DNA from: Persephonella sp. KM09-Lau-8
GTDB lineage: Bacteria > Aquificota > Aquificia > Aquificales > Hydrogenothermaceae
NCBI RefSeq assembly: GCF_000703085.1
Contig: NZ_JNLL01000001.1
Coordinates: 248,001-312,000 of the forward strand
Direction: 5' to 3'
DNA: 64,000 nt
In this document: positions 35,397-44,350 of the stretch, in pieces
How the letters are laid out: each line of letters starts with the position of its first letter
Position numbering within the stretch: position 1 is the first letter of the stretch
Translations under genes and position numbers: made by a program
Notes under the pieces: model-generated
The model's database searches: none
What the model was told of the DNA's origin: nothing
The model's input: the letters and a program-made list of their open reading frames with translations, nothing else

Positions 35397-36230
35397 ATGA
35401 AGAAAAAAATAATAATAGGAATTTTGATATTTCTGGGAATTTTCTGGTTCCTGTCTTATCTAAACTACAAATCCTCACCTAAAATTGCTGTGATTGAGGT
35501 AAAAGGGGTAATATCCGGTTATATGGATACAGTTTCTAATATAGACAAAGCCCAAAAGGATTCCTCAATAAAAGCTGTGGTTTTACTGGTTGATAGCCCT
35601 GGTGGAGCAGTTGGAGCTGCACAGGAGATATATACTGCCATTGAAAAGCTTAGAAAAACAAAACCCGTTGTTGTATCAATGGGAAATGTAGCTGCTTCAG
35701 GAGGTTATTATATAAGTGCACCTGCAAATGTAATATATGCAAATCCTGGAACAATAACAGGTTCGATAGGTGTTATTATCCAGCATGTAGATGCCTCTAA
35801 AGTTCTGGATAAAATAGGAATAAAAATAGAGAATATAAAAAGCGGTCAGAACAAAGATATCCTCTATCCAAATCACTCGCTCACCCCTGAGCAAAAGAGA
35901 TTATTGGAAGCCACTATACTGGATGTTTATGACCAGTTTTTAGATGCTATTGTAAAATACAGACCAATCAAAAAAGAGGAACTTAAAAAATATGCAGATG
36001 GAAGGATTTTTTCAGGAAAACAGGCTCAAAAGATAGGGCTGGTAGATAAACTGGGAAACATTCAGGATGCTATTAATGAGGCAAAAAAACTTTCTAAAAT
36101 GGAAGGAAAAAAGGTTCAGGTAATATATATCAGAAAGGAAAAATCATTCTTACAAAAATTAACAGACTCAAAAATTTCTATATCTGATATACTTACCGTT
36201 CCACAATTTATGTATCTAATGAAATTCTGA
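35397..36230 (+). CDS. sppA: Signal peptide peptidase SppA (short form)
   Basis: 277 residues. One N-terminal membrane anchor (IIIGILIFLGIFWFLSYL), then the crotonase-like protease domain: VVLLVDSPGGAVGAAQEIYTAI, VVSMGNVAASGGYYISAPA with the nucleophile Ser, GTITGSIGVIIQHVDASKVL, the catalytic-Lys region ENIKSGQNKDI, and DGRIFSGKQAQKIGLVDKLG. SppA degrades leftover signal peptides in the inner membrane. The short length matches the single-domain (Bacillus-like) SppA rather than the 618-residue E. coli form. Ten bases after rbfA. Confidence 0.92.
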   Translation: MKKKIIIGILIFLGIFWFLSYLNYKSSPKIAVIEVKGVISGYMDTVSNIDKAQKDSSIKAVVLLVDSPGGAVGAAQEIYTAIEKLRKTKPVVVSMGNVAASGGYYISAPANVIYANPGTITGSIGVIIQHVDASKVLDKIGIKIENIKSGQNKDILYPNHSLTPEQKRLLEATILDVYDQFLDAIVKYRPIKKEELKKYADGRIFSGKQAQKIGLVDKLGNIQDAINEAKKLSKMEGKKVQVIYIRKEKSFLQKLTDSKISISDILTVPQFMYLMKF

Positions 36231-36297
36231 TAACAATCATAATAAAACTGTTGGCCAGAATATAATATGTAAAAAAACAAAATCGGAGGTTTATATT

Positions 36298-36639
36298 ATG
36301 CAATCAACTGTTAATTTTACTGTAACAGAAGCAGCTGCAGCTGAAATCAAAAGAATAGCTGATGAACAGGGAATAGAAAATCCAATCCTCAGGGTTAGAG
36401 TTGTTCCTGGAGGATGCTCAGGATTTCAATATGCAATGGGATTTGATGAAGCTATAGAAGAAAATGACAAAGTTGTTGAACTGGAAAACGGAGTAAAAAT
36501 TGCTATTGATGAATTCTCTGCACCATATATCGGTGGAGCAGTTTTAGACTATGTTCAGGACTTTATGGGTGGCGGATTTACAATTAAGAACCCTAATGCT
36601 GCAAGTTCTTGTGGATGCGGTAATTCATTCTCTTGCTAA
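36298..36639 (+). CDS. A-type iron-sulfur carrier (IscA/ErpA family)
   Basis: 113 residues. VTEAAAAEIKRIADEQG, the first ligand Cys in VVPGGCSGFQYAMGFDE, IAIDEFSAPYIGGAVLDYVQDFMGGGFTIKNPNAASSCGCGNSFSC with the CGCG pair. A-type carriers hold and transfer [4Fe-4S] or [2Fe-2S] clusters to apoproteins; IscA, ErpA and SufA cannot be told apart by this. The C-terminal NSFSC adds one Cys. It fits a window rich in Fe-S enzymes. The final bases overlap the antisense small gene that ends at 36636. Confidence 0.93.
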   Translation: MQSTVNFTVTEAAAAEIKRIADEQGIENPILRVRVVPGGCSGFQYAMGFDEAIEENDKVVELENGVKIAIDEFSAPYIGGAVLDYVQDFMGGGFTIKNPNAASSCGCGNSFSC

Positions 36640-36800
36640 TCTAAAGGAACTTTATCCTTTCTCTCACATTGCTCATACAACGGACAGGAGGCACATTGCC
36701 TCCTTTTTATATTTCTCCTAATTCTTTTTATTAGAAAAAATAAAGCGGTTGCAACAATTAATCCCACTAAAAAATATTCAAAAACCTCTTCAAAATCCAA
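36636..36800 (-). CDS. Small cysteine-tailed membrane protein, antisense to the iscA terminator
   Basis: A 54-residue frame from a TTG at 36800, eight bases after an AGGAG site (minus strand). It reads MDFEEVFEYF, one membrane helix (LVGLIVATALFFLIKRI), a basic patch (RRNIKRR), then QCASCPLYEQCERKDKVPLD with C36, C39 and C45. Single helix plus short Cys-rich cytoplasmic tail is the layout of FeoB-associated Cys-rich proteins, although no feoB is here. The stop lies inside the last codons of the iscA-type gene, so the pair is convergent. Short length keeps this below certain. Confidence 0.6.
   Translation of the reverse strand: MDFEEVFEYFLVGLIVATALFFLIKRIRRNIKRRQCASCPLYEQCERKDKVPLD
36686..36709 (+). 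terminator. Terminator of the A-type carrier gene, inside the antisense small gene
   Basis: AGGAGGC (36686-36692), loop ACATT, GCCTCCT (36698-36704), then TTTTT. It reads as a plus-strand rho-independent terminator. On the minus strand the same bases encode the RRQCAS part of the small membrane protein. Confidence 0.8.
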
Positions 36801-36965
36801 ATTAGTAACTCCTGCTTAAATCTTAGTTTTAAACTTAACACTATTTTGGCTATACATGTATGATTTTTATAATAAAATTTCCCTTTTTCTATTAAATTTT
36901 ATGTTGGATTTTTGCTATATGGTAAAATTAGCAGATATTTTGTAGGAATTATCGGGATTAGATAA
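36801..36965. other. AT-rich intergenic stretch with no gene seen
   Basis: Between the antisense small gene and the Rpn-like gene I see no coding frame or hairpin. TAAAAT preceded by TATGG (about 36918-36927) could be an extended -10 for the Rpn-like gene, but no matching -35 is evident. Confidence 0.5.
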
Positions 36966-37754
36966 ATGGCAAAATTTGATAAGACCTTAAGGGATATAAT
37001 CCAAAATATCCCCCAAAAGTTTATAAGCATTCTAACAGATAAAAAAGGCTCTAAAATTCTTGATAATACCTTTCCCTCTACCAAAGAAAGATTGGCAGAT
37101 TTAGTTTTAGAACTTGAAGATGGCTCTGTTTTTCACCTTGAGCTGCAAACACAAAACGACAAAAATATGCCCTTTAGAATGCTTGAGTATTATCTACTTC
37201 TAAAACAAAGGTATCCCGATAAACTTATAAAACAGATGGTTTTATATGTTGGAGATGGTAAACCAAACATGCAAAATTATTTAGAAACAGATAAACTAAA
37301 ATTTAGCTATGAGATAAAGGATATAAAAGATATAGAGTGCAAAGAGCTTTTAGAAAGTGATAGTTTAGAGGATAAAATACTTGCAGTTTTATGCAAAGTT
37401 GAGGATTTTGAGACATATATATTTTCACTAATTGATGAGCTATTAAAGCTCTCAGAGAAACAGAGAGCAGACTATATAAGAAAGCTATTGATAGCGTTAA
37501 ACTACAGACCTAAATTAAAAGTGAAATTAAAGACACTTATGGAGGAAAGAAAAATGCCTTTAACCATAACAGAAGAGATGGCAAAAGAAGACCCTTTTTA
37601 TGATTTAGGCTTTAAAAAAGCCAAGAAAGAAGATATTATAAAACTTTATAAAAAGTTAAAGCTAAATCCAGAGCAGATAGCTGATATTCTGGATTTACCA
37701 TTAGATTTTGTAGAAAAAGTCATTGAAGAGACAAACTCAAAAAATAAAGAATAA
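36966..37754 (+). CDS. Rpn/PD-(D/E)XK-type nuclease (putative transposase family)
   Basis: 262 residues. The core LADLVLELEDGSVFHLELQTQND holds the PD-(D/E)XK pattern with D45, E59 and Q61 (ExQ replacing ExK, as in Rpn-type members). FRMLEYYLLLKQRYP and QMVLYVGD follow. Residues ~215-262 (LKLNPEQIADILDLPLDFVEKVIEE) form a helix-turn-helix-like tail. Rpn proteins cut DNA and promote RecA-independent recombination; many are annotated as transposases without proven mobility. No terminal repeats or target duplications were noticed. It is flanked by AT-rich gaps and looks like an accessory gene among housekeeping ones. Confidence 0.85.
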   Translation: MAKFDKTLRDIIQNIPQKFISILTDKKGSKILDNTFPSTKERLADLVLELEDGSVFHLELQTQNDKNMPFRMLEYYLLLKQRYPDKLIKQMVLYVGDGKPNMQNYLETDKLKFSYEIKDIKDIECKELLESDSLEDKILAVLCKVEDFETYIFSLIDELLKLSEKQRADYIRKLLIALNYRPKLKVKLKTLMEERKMPLTITEEMAKEDPFYDLGFKKAKKEDIIKLYKKLKLNPEQIADILDLPLDFVEKVIEETNSKNKE

Positions 37755-37918
37755 TAAAACCCAAACTGTTTTTATATTTTGGATAGATATTGCTTCAAAA
37801 AATCTTTATAAAGAATGAATCCGATGTTTCTCTAAACTTCCCGACAACAATTTTAATTAATTTTCCCTTATCGTGTAAAATAATTATTAACCTTTAACTA
37901 AAATTAGGAGAGGAAAGA

Positions 37919-38347
37919 TTGTATCTGTGGATTAAGGCTTTACACGTAATATCTGTTATATCATGGATGGCTGTTTTATTTTATCTTCCCCGTCTCTTTG
38001 TTTATCATGCAGAAAATAAAGACAAAAAAGAGTTTGTATCTGTAGTAAAAATAATGGAATATAAACTTTTTAAATATATCGGGGTTCCCGCCTTCTGGGG
38101 AACAGTTTTGACGGGAATAGCTATGATTGCAATGAACCCTGAAATGTTCAAAACAGGTGGCTGGATACATCTAAAGCTGACTGCGGCTTTACTGCTTATT
38201 GCCTATTTTATACATCTTTCATTTATCAGAAAAAAATTAGAGAATGATGAATGCACAAAATCAGGTAAATTTTTCCGATTTTACAATGAAGTGCCAACAA
38301 TTTTGATGATAATAATAGTTATAATGGCAATTGTCAGACCATTTTAG
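37919..38347 (+). CDS. hemJ: Protoporphyrinogen IX oxidase HemJ
   Basis: 142 residues with four membrane helices and a TTG start after GGAGAGG. Family signature: LHVISVISWMAVLFYLPRLFVYHAE (with the conserved His and Arg), ALLLIAYFIHLSF and the C-terminal YNEVPTILMIIIVIMAIVRPF. HemJ oxidises protoporphyrinogen IX in heme synthesis. Upstream 164 bases are non-coding. hemA lies at the other end of the window, so the heme genes are scattered. Confidence 0.94.
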   Translation: MYLWIKALHVISVISWMAVLFYLPRLFVYHAENKDKKEFVSVVKIMEYKLFKYIGVPAFWGTVLTGIAMIAMNPEMFKTGGWIHLKLTAALLLIAYFIHLSFIRKKLENDECTKSGKFFRFYNEVPTILMIIIVIMAIVRPF

Positions 38348-38356
38348 GATTTGAAT

Positions 38357-39187
38357 ATGTTAGACAGATTATTTATAAGAAAAAAGATAGAAGAATTTTT
38401 ACTTGAGGATATAGGATACCAGGATTTAACCACCGATAATCTGGATGTGGATAAGGATGTAGAAGCTGTTTTAATTGCCAAAGATGAAGGTATTCTTGCA
38501 GGTGTTGATATAGCTCTTGAGGTTTTTAATGTTTTAAACCCTGATATAAAAATGGAAAAATATAAAAATGATGGGGATAAGTTCCAGAAAGGCGACCAAA
38601 TCATAAAACTCTCAGGAAGTGGAAAATCAATTTTAAAAGGGGAAAGGGTTTTTTTAAACCTTGTCCAAAAACTTTCAGGAATAGCAACAACCACAAACAA
38701 GTATGTCCAGAAGTTAAAAGGAACTTCTGTTAAACTTCTTGATACAAGAAAAACAACACCAGGCTTAAGAGCATTTGAAAAATATGCCGTTAGAGTTGGC
38801 GGAGGGCATAACCACAGATTTGCCCTTTATGATATGGTAATGATAAAAGATAATCATATAGCACTGGTAGGAAGTATAACAGAAGCAGTAAAACAGATAA
38901 AATCAAAGGTTTCACCTATGGTAAAAATAGAGGTGGAAGTTTCATCCCTTGATGAGTTTAAAGAGGCTCTAAAGACTGAAGCAGATATAATTATGCTTGA
39001 TAATATGGATATTAAACAGATAAAAAAGGCTGTGGAGATAAATCAAGGTAGAAAAAAACTTGAAGTTTCAGGAAATATAACACTTGATAACATTGAGGAG
39101 TATGCAAAAACTGGAGTTGATTTTATATCAACCGGTGCAGTTATCCATTCAAGTAAATGGCTGGATTTAAGTCTAAAATTCAAATAA
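38357..39187 (+). CDS. nadC: Nicotinate-nucleotide pyrophosphorylase (quinolinate phosphoribosyltransferase)
   Basis: 276 residues from the ATG at 38357 (an in-frame TTG six bases upstream is possible). Motifs: [94 protein letters not shown] and [17 protein letters not shown]. NadC converts quinolinate and PRPP to nicotinate mononucleotide. The start is nine bases after hemJ; leuB follows 16 bases downstream. Confidence 0.96.
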   Translation: MLDRLFIRKKIEEFLLEDIGYQDLTTDNLDVDKDVEAVLIAKDEGILAGVDIALEVFNVLNPDIKMEKYKNDGDKFQKGDQIIKLSGSGKSILKGERVFLNLVQKLSGIATTTNKYVQKLKGTSVKLLDTRKTTPGLRAFEKYAVRVGGGHNHRFALYDMVMIKDNHIALVGSITEAVKQIKSKVSPMVKIEVEVSSLDEFKEALKTEADIIMLDNMDIKQIKKAVEINQGRKKLEVSGNITLDNIEEYAKTGVDFISTGAVIHSSKWLDLSLKFK

Positions 39188-39203
39188 AAGGAGGTTAGAG
39201 TTT

Positions 39204-40277
39204 ATGAAAAAAAGCTGCAAGATTACGGTTTTACCGGGAGATGGTATTGGACCGGAAATAATGGAGTCTGCTATTGAGGTATTAAATGCTATTTCTAAAA
39301 AATACGGAATAAATTTTGAATTCCATGAGGCGTTGATAGGCGGAGCTGCAATAGACGCAACAGGAAATCCCCTTCCAGAAGAAACCCTTGAGCTTGCTAA
39401 AAAAAGTGATGCTGTTTTACTGGCAGCTGTAGGTGGAGAAAAATGGGATAACCTGCCTACAGATAAAAGACCTGAAAAAGGACTTCTCAGAATAAGAAAG
39501 GAATTAGACCTATTTGCAAATCTCAGACCGGGAAAGGCATATACAGCATTGCTGGATGCGTCCCCACTGAAAGAAACTCTTATTAAAGGCGTTGACCTTC
39601 TTGTTATAAGAGAGCTTACAGGTGGGATATATTTCGGAGAGCCAAGGGGAATAGAAGAGAGAAATGGTGAAAAAGTTGGATACAACACAATGATATATTA
39701 CGAGCACGAGATTAAAAGAATTGCAAAGCTTGCCTTTGAGATGGCAAGAATGAGAAGAAAAAAAGTTACAAGTGTTGATAAAGCAAATGTTCTTGAGGTG
39801 TCTGCTGTATGGAGAGAAGTAGTAACTGAAGTTCACGCTGATTATCAGGATGTAGAACTGGAACACATGTATGTTGACAACTGTGCAATGCAGCTTGTTA
39901 GAAGACCAAAGGATTTTGATGTAATCGTTACTGGAAACCTTTTTGGAGATATTCTCTCTGACGAAGCTGGAGCTTTAACAGGTTCACTGGGAATGCTCCC
40001 ATCTGCAAGTATCGGAGAAAGATATGCCCTTTATGAACCTGTTCACGGTTCTGCACCGGATATTGCAGGACAGGGAATAGCAAATCCAATAGCCATGATA
40101 CTTTCTGCAGCAATGATGCTGGAAATAACCTGTAAACTTCCAGAAGCTGCAAGGGATATCGAAAAGGCTATAGATAAAGTGCTGGAAGAAGGCTACAGAA
40201 CAGGAGATATCTGGGCTCCAGGAACAAAAAGGGTTAATACAAAGGAAATAACAGAGGCGATTATTCAGAATTTATGA
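39204..40277 (+). CDS. leuB: 3-isopropylmalate dehydrogenase
   Basis: 357 residues. [59 protein letters not shown], the catalytic [51 protein letters not shown] and [26 protein letters not shown]. LeuB performs the oxidative decarboxylation in leucine synthesis. AAAGGAGG site. It overlaps the cytochrome gene by four bases (ATGA). Confidence 0.96.
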   Translation: MKKSCKITVLPGDGIGPEIMESAIEVLNAISKKYGINFEFHEALIGGAAIDATGNPLPEETLELAKKSDAVLLAAVGGEKWDNLPTDKRPEKGLLRIRKELDLFANLRPGKAYTALLDASPLKETLIKGVDLLVIRELTGGIYFGEPRGIEERNGEKVGYNTMIYYEHEIKRIAKLAFEMARMRRKKVTSVDKANVLEVSAVWREVVTEVHADYQDVELEHMYVDNCAMQLVRRPKDFDVIVTGNLFGDILSDEAGALTGSLGMLPSASIGERYALYEPVHGSAPDIAGQGIANPIAMILSAAMMLEITCKLPEAARDIEKAIDKVLEEGYRTGDIWAPGTKRVNTKEITEAIIQNL

Positions 40278-41209
40278 AAAAAGCATGGCTGATATCTTTT
40301 CTATTTTTTAATATGAGTTTTGCTTTTGAAGCAGTTCAGCCTTTGCCTACCACAGTTAAATATGACAGGGCAAAGGCTGAACTTGGAAAAATTCTCTTCC
40401 ATGATCCATCTCTATCAAAAGATGGCAAGGTATCCTGTGCAACCTGTCATGACCTTTATACAAAATGTGGAACAGACCAGAAACCTGTATCAACAGGTTT
40501 TGCAGGAAAAAAAGGAACAGTTAATTCACCTACAGTTTTTAATGCAGCTTTTAATTTCAGGCAGTTCTGGAATGGTAGAGCTAAAGATTTAAAAGAACAA
40601 CTGATAGATCCTATTACCAATCCTGTTGAAATGAATACCACTCCAGAAGAAATAGAAGAAAAACTGAATAAAAATCCTTTTTACAGAAAAAAGTTTAAAG
40701 AGATATACCATACAAACAGAATAAAATTTGAACATGTTGCAGACGCAATTGTTGAGTTTGAAAAAGCACTTATAACGCCAAACAGTAGATTTGATAGATA
40801 TCTTAGAGGTCTTGTAAAGCTTTCTCCGGAAGAAGAAGAAGGATTTAAATTGTTCAAAAGACTGGGATGTATTTCCTGTCATAATGGCGTCAATTTTGGA
40901 GGAAATTCATTTCAAAAACTTGGAGTGGTAATTCCTTACCCCTGGAAACCGACAAATCCTGATAGATACCAGATTACCAGAAGGGAAGAAGACAAAAATG
41001 TATATAAAGTTCCTTCCCTCAGAAATATAACTTGCACCTATCCTTATCTTCATGATGGAAGTGTTTCCGATTTAAAGGCCGTTGTTAAGATAATGGCTAA
41101 ATATAATCTTGGAATAGATATAGCCGATGAAGATATTGAAAAAATAATTGCATTTTTAGAAACACTAAAAGGGAAACTTCCATCAATACTTACAGAGGAA
41201 AGTGAGTGA
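40274..41209 (+). CDS. Di-heme cytochrome c peroxidase
   Basis: 311 residues with a signal peptide ([18 protein letters not shown]). Heme c sites: CATCH (55-59) in the N-terminal domain and CISCH (199-203) in the C-terminal one. Between lie [32 protein letters not shown] and [16 protein letters not shown], and after the second heme [22 protein letters not shown]. This is the CcpA/MauG-type layout; the family reduces hydrogen peroxide in the periplasm. The start overlaps the leuB stop, and the end overlaps the signalling gene by four bases. Confidence 0.93.
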   Translation: MKKAWLISFLFFNMSFAFEAVQPLPTTVKYDRAKAELGKILFHDPSLSKDGKVSCATCHDLYTKCGTDQKPVSTGFAGKKGTVNSPTVFNAAFNFRQFWNGRAKDLKEQLIDPITNPVEMNTTPEEIEEKLNKNPFYRKKFKEIYHTNRIKFEHVADAIVEFEKALITPNSRFDRYLRGLVKLSPEEEEGFKLFKRLGCISCHNGVNFGGNSFQKLGVVIPYPWKPTNPDRYQITRREEDKNVYKVPSLRNITCTYPYLHDGSVSDLKAVVKIMAKYNLGIDIADEDIEKIIAFLETLKGKLPSILTEESE

Positions 41210-43311
41210 GGAAAGTTTATTTCGTGCTTTTTCTTGCTATAATTGTAACAGCTGCTTTTCTGTATTCTTCTAAGAAAACTTTTGATTATACAGAAACAGC
41301 CTCAAATGTATTATTTAATCTTAAAAGACTCGAAAAAAATGAATTTAGACTGGAAAGTGAAATTTTAAAGAGTAAGTTTTTCCTCTACTATGACTACAAT
41401 AAAATCTATCAGCCTATACTGGAAATAAAAAGTATTATAAAGCAGCTAAAAAATGGTCATTTAAAAAATAAAATTCACAAAAACACATATATACTTTTGG
41501 AAAAATACGAAGACAAAATTCATGAAAAAGAAAATGATATTTTTAAATTTGAAACTCTTAATTCTGCTATAAAAAACTCCCAAATATATATACCTGAATT
41601 GTCCTTAAAATATCTACAGCTTAATTCCAATCTGGATATATCATACTATCTTCTTGTAAACAAAGCAGTTTCTACAATTTTTTTACTTCAAAATAGCATG
41701 GATATGAACTTTATATCTGACCTAAAGATATATTATGAAATGCTTAAAAATTATAATCTTGAAGATAATCCAGAGTTGGAGCAGTTTCATAAAACATTTT
41801 TACTTCATCTGAGGGTTATTTTAAAAAATTTTCCCATTTACCAGCAGGAATTTAAAAAATTGATAGACAACAAAGAGGATCTTAAGCTGTTATCCCAGAT
41901 GAGAAGCAGTTTTCTAAAAGAAAGTCAGACAGAAGCAAGGACTATAATTACTTTTAATTTTGGAATAGGGGTAGTTTTCCTTTCTGTATTGGCATATCTG
42001 GCATTTTTACTCGTAAAGTTAGATATAAATAATGAAACTCTTAAGGCTTTAAAGGAAGATTTAAGTAAAAGGTTAATAACAGATGATCTAACAGGTTTGC
42101 CAAATAGAAAGGCCTTTTTTGAGGCAAAACAAAATTATAAAGAGCCAACTTTTATATTGATAAATATTGATAACTTCAAACATATAAATGATCTTTATGG
42201 TTCTTCTACAGGAGATCAGTTACTTATAGAGTTAGGACAGTTTATAAAAGATAAGGTGGAAAAGCTTAATGCCAAAGTTTTTAGGCTCGGTGCAGATGAT
42301 TTTGGAGTATTATTTGAAGATAGAAAGGATGAGTTAGAGAAAATAGTTGAAACTCTCATACAGGAAATTGAAAATAACGCGTTTTTACTGAAAATAAAAA
42401 AGAACAATAAAGTAATACTCCTTGAGATTTCCATAAATGTTTCAGCAGGAGTCTCCTTTATTTCTCCACTTCTTGAAACAGCGGATATGGTTCTCAAACA
42501 TGCTAAAGAAAACAGGAAAAAGTATCTAATATACAGAGAAGATATGCAACTTTACAAACATATTCAGCAAAACCTTAATCTTATAGATACAATAAAAAAT
42601 GCACTTCAAAATAGGAAGGTATTTCTTGTTTATCAACCTATATTGGATAACAGGACAGGTAATATTGTAGAGTATGAATGTTTAGTTCGGATTGAAGACC
42701 AGAATGGCAATATTATATCTCCTGCACAATTTTTACCTGTGGCAAAAGAATCCAAATACTACAGTCAGATAACAAAAGAGGTAATAAAGCAGGCATTTAA
42801 TCAGTTTAAGAATACCAGTGTTATGTTTTCTATAAATCTTTCAGCTGAAGATATTATAGATAAAGGAATAAAAGAGTATATATATGAAATGCTAAAAAAA
42901 CATCCAGAAATTGCTGAAAGACTTACATTTGAGATTTTAGAAAGTGAGAGTATTCACAACTATGAAGAAGTTCAGGAATTTATAAAAAATGTTAAAGCCG
43001 CAGGGGTAAGAATTGCCATTGATGATTTTGGTAGTGGTTATTCTAACTTTGCAAGAATTGTTGAGCTTGACCCTGATTTTATAAAAATAGATGGCTCTCT
43101 TATTAAAAAGCTGCCTTATGATATATACGTTCAGATTGTTGTTTCTACAATTGTCGACTTCTCCAGAAAGCTAGGAATAAAAACAGTTGCAGAATTTGTT
43201 TACAATGAGGATGTCTTTTCTACAGTAAAATCAATGGGAATAGATTACTCTCAGGGGTATTATATAGGAAAACCTTCTCAGGAGTGTTGCCCTCCTGAAA
43301 AAAGTTCATAG
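41206..43311 (+). CDS. Membrane GGDEF/EAL signalling protein (degenerate GGDEF, likely active EAL)
   Basis: 701 residues from a GTG. Membrane helix ~4-20, a ~230-residue helical periplasmic sensor, a second helix ~250-272, GGDEF domain ~285-450 and EAL domain ~460-690. The GGDEF motif is G362-A-D-D-F366, suggesting loss of cyclase activity. The EAL side keeps the catalytic set: ECLVR (E491), INLSAED, FEILESE, AIDDFGSGYSN and DFIKIDGSLIKKL. It therefore probably breaks down cyclic di-GMP in response to a periplasmic signal. It overlaps the peroxidase gene, so the two may respond together. Confidence 0.88.
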   Translation: MRKVYFVLFLAIIVTAAFLYSSKKTFDYTETASNVLFNLKRLEKNEFRLESEILKSKFFLYYDYNKIYQPILEIKSIIKQLKNGHLKNKIHKNTYILLEKYEDKIHEKENDIFKFETLNSAIKNSQIYIPELSLKYLQLNSNLDISYYLLVNKAVSTIFLLQNSMDMNFISDLKIYYEMLKNYNLEDNPELEQFHKTFLLHLRVILKNFPIYQQEFKKLIDNKEDLKLLSQMRSSFLKESQTEARTIITFNFGIGVVFLSVLAYLAFLLVKLDINNETLKALKEDLSKRLITDDLTGLPNRKAFFEAKQNYKEPTFILINIDNFKHINDLYGSSTGDQLLIELGQFIKDKVEKLNAKVFRLGADDFGVLFEDRKDELEKIVETLIQEIENNAFLLKIKKNNKVILLEISINVSAGVSFISPLLETADMVLKHAKENRKKYLIYREDMQLYKHIQQNLNLIDTIKNALQNRKVFLVYQPILDNRTGNIVEYECLVRIEDQNGNIISPAQFLPVAKESKYYSQITKEVIKQAFNQFKNTSVMFSINLSAEDIIDKGIKEYIYEMLKKHPEIAERLTFEILESESIHNYEEVQEFIKNVKAAGVRIAIDDFGSGYSNFARIVELDPDFIKIDGSLIKKLPYDIYVQIVVSTIVDFSRKLGIKTVAEFVYNEDVFSTVKSMGIDYSQGYYIGKPSQECCPPEKSS

Positions 43312-43353
43312 ATTTATTAAACTATTTATAAAACCTTCTATAAAGGGGTTAAA

Positions 43354-44265
43354 ATGATAAAGTTTAACCAGTATCTAAAAGAAAAATACGGTGGCAGAAT
43401 TCAAAAAATCTCTATAGATGCAGGATTTACCTGTCCCAACAGAGATGGTAATGTTGCCTTTGGTGGCTGCACATTTTGTAATAATACATCTTTCAGTCCT
43501 TATGCGATGACTCGCCAGTCTGTTGAAGAACAGATAGAAAAATCAATGGAGTTTTACTCAAAGAGATTTAAAAATCTAAAGGGATATATAGCCTATTTTC
43601 AGGCTTTTACAAACACCTATGCACCTGTTGATAAGCTAAAAGAAATATACGATAAAGCAATGGAATACCCTGAAATTATAGGAATGTCCATTGGGACAAG
43701 ACCAGATGTGGTTCCTGAACCTGTTCTGGATTTGATTGCAAGCTATACGGTAGATAAACCAGAAATATGGATTGAGTATGGCCTTCAGACTGCAAATATA
43801 AAAACCCTTAGAAATATAAACAGAGGACATGGAGTTTCTGAATTTGTTGACGCAGTTTTAAGAACCAAAAAAAGACCAAATATAAAAATATGTGCCCATA
43901 TGATTGTTGGACTTCCTGGAGACGAATATGAGGATTACATAGAAACAGCTAAACTGATAGCAGCACTTCCAATTGATGGTATCAAAATTCATCCTCTTCA
44001 TGTTGTTAAACATACGGTTATGGCAAAACAGTATGAAAACGGGGAGTTTGGGCTTCTTGATCTTGAAGAGTATGCAAGCATTGTGGCAGACATTCTGGAA
44101 GTTTTACCTGATGATATTATTGTCCACAGGCTTACAGGTGAAGCCAGCGAAGATGAGCTTATTGCTCCAGACTGGTGTGCTCCAAAAAGAAAAATGGATG
44201 TGCTTACAGCCATAGAAAATGCAATTCAGAAGAAAAAGGAAAGCAAGAAACTGCTTATTATTTAA
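43354..44265 (+). CDS. Radical SAM protein (TIGR01212/YhcC-like)
   Basis: 303 residues. Modified cluster motif ISIDAGFTCPNRDGNVAFGGCTFCNN with the three Cys (C29, C39, C42). Other family marks are AYFQAFTNTYAP, IGTRPDVVP, WIEYGLQTANIKTLRNINRGH and HMIVGLPGDEYEDY. The YhcC family is widespread and of unknown substrate, suspected in RNA or cofactor chemistry. GGGG site before ATG. Convergent with the helicase gene across an 85-base gap without a strong hairpin. Confidence 0.9.
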   Translation: MIKFNQYLKEKYGGRIQKISIDAGFTCPNRDGNVAFGGCTFCNNTSFSPYAMTRQSVEEQIEKSMEFYSKRFKNLKGYIAYFQAFTNTYAPVDKLKEIYDKAMEYPEIIGMSIGTRPDVVPEPVLDLIASYTVDKPEIWIEYGLQTANIKTLRNINRGHGVSEFVDAVLRTKKRPNIKICAHMIVGLPGDEYEDYIETAKLIAALPIDGIKIHPLHVVKHTVMAKQYENGEFGLLDLEEYASIVADILEVLPDDIIVHRLTGEASEDELIAPDWCAPKRKMDVLTAIENAIQKKKESKKLLII

Positions 44266-44350
44266 CTTTCAGAACAGATATTTCTTTTGTAGCTAAAAAA
44301 AGAAATAAAACTAATTTTTCTGTGCAATCTTTTTCTGTAGTGCTTTTTAA

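Noticed and set aside
44266-44350. Possible hairpin (TTTCTTTT ... AAAAAAAGAAA) between the radical SAM and helicase genes
   Set aside because: The stem is nearly all A-T and not followed by a distinct T-run; too weak to call a terminator.
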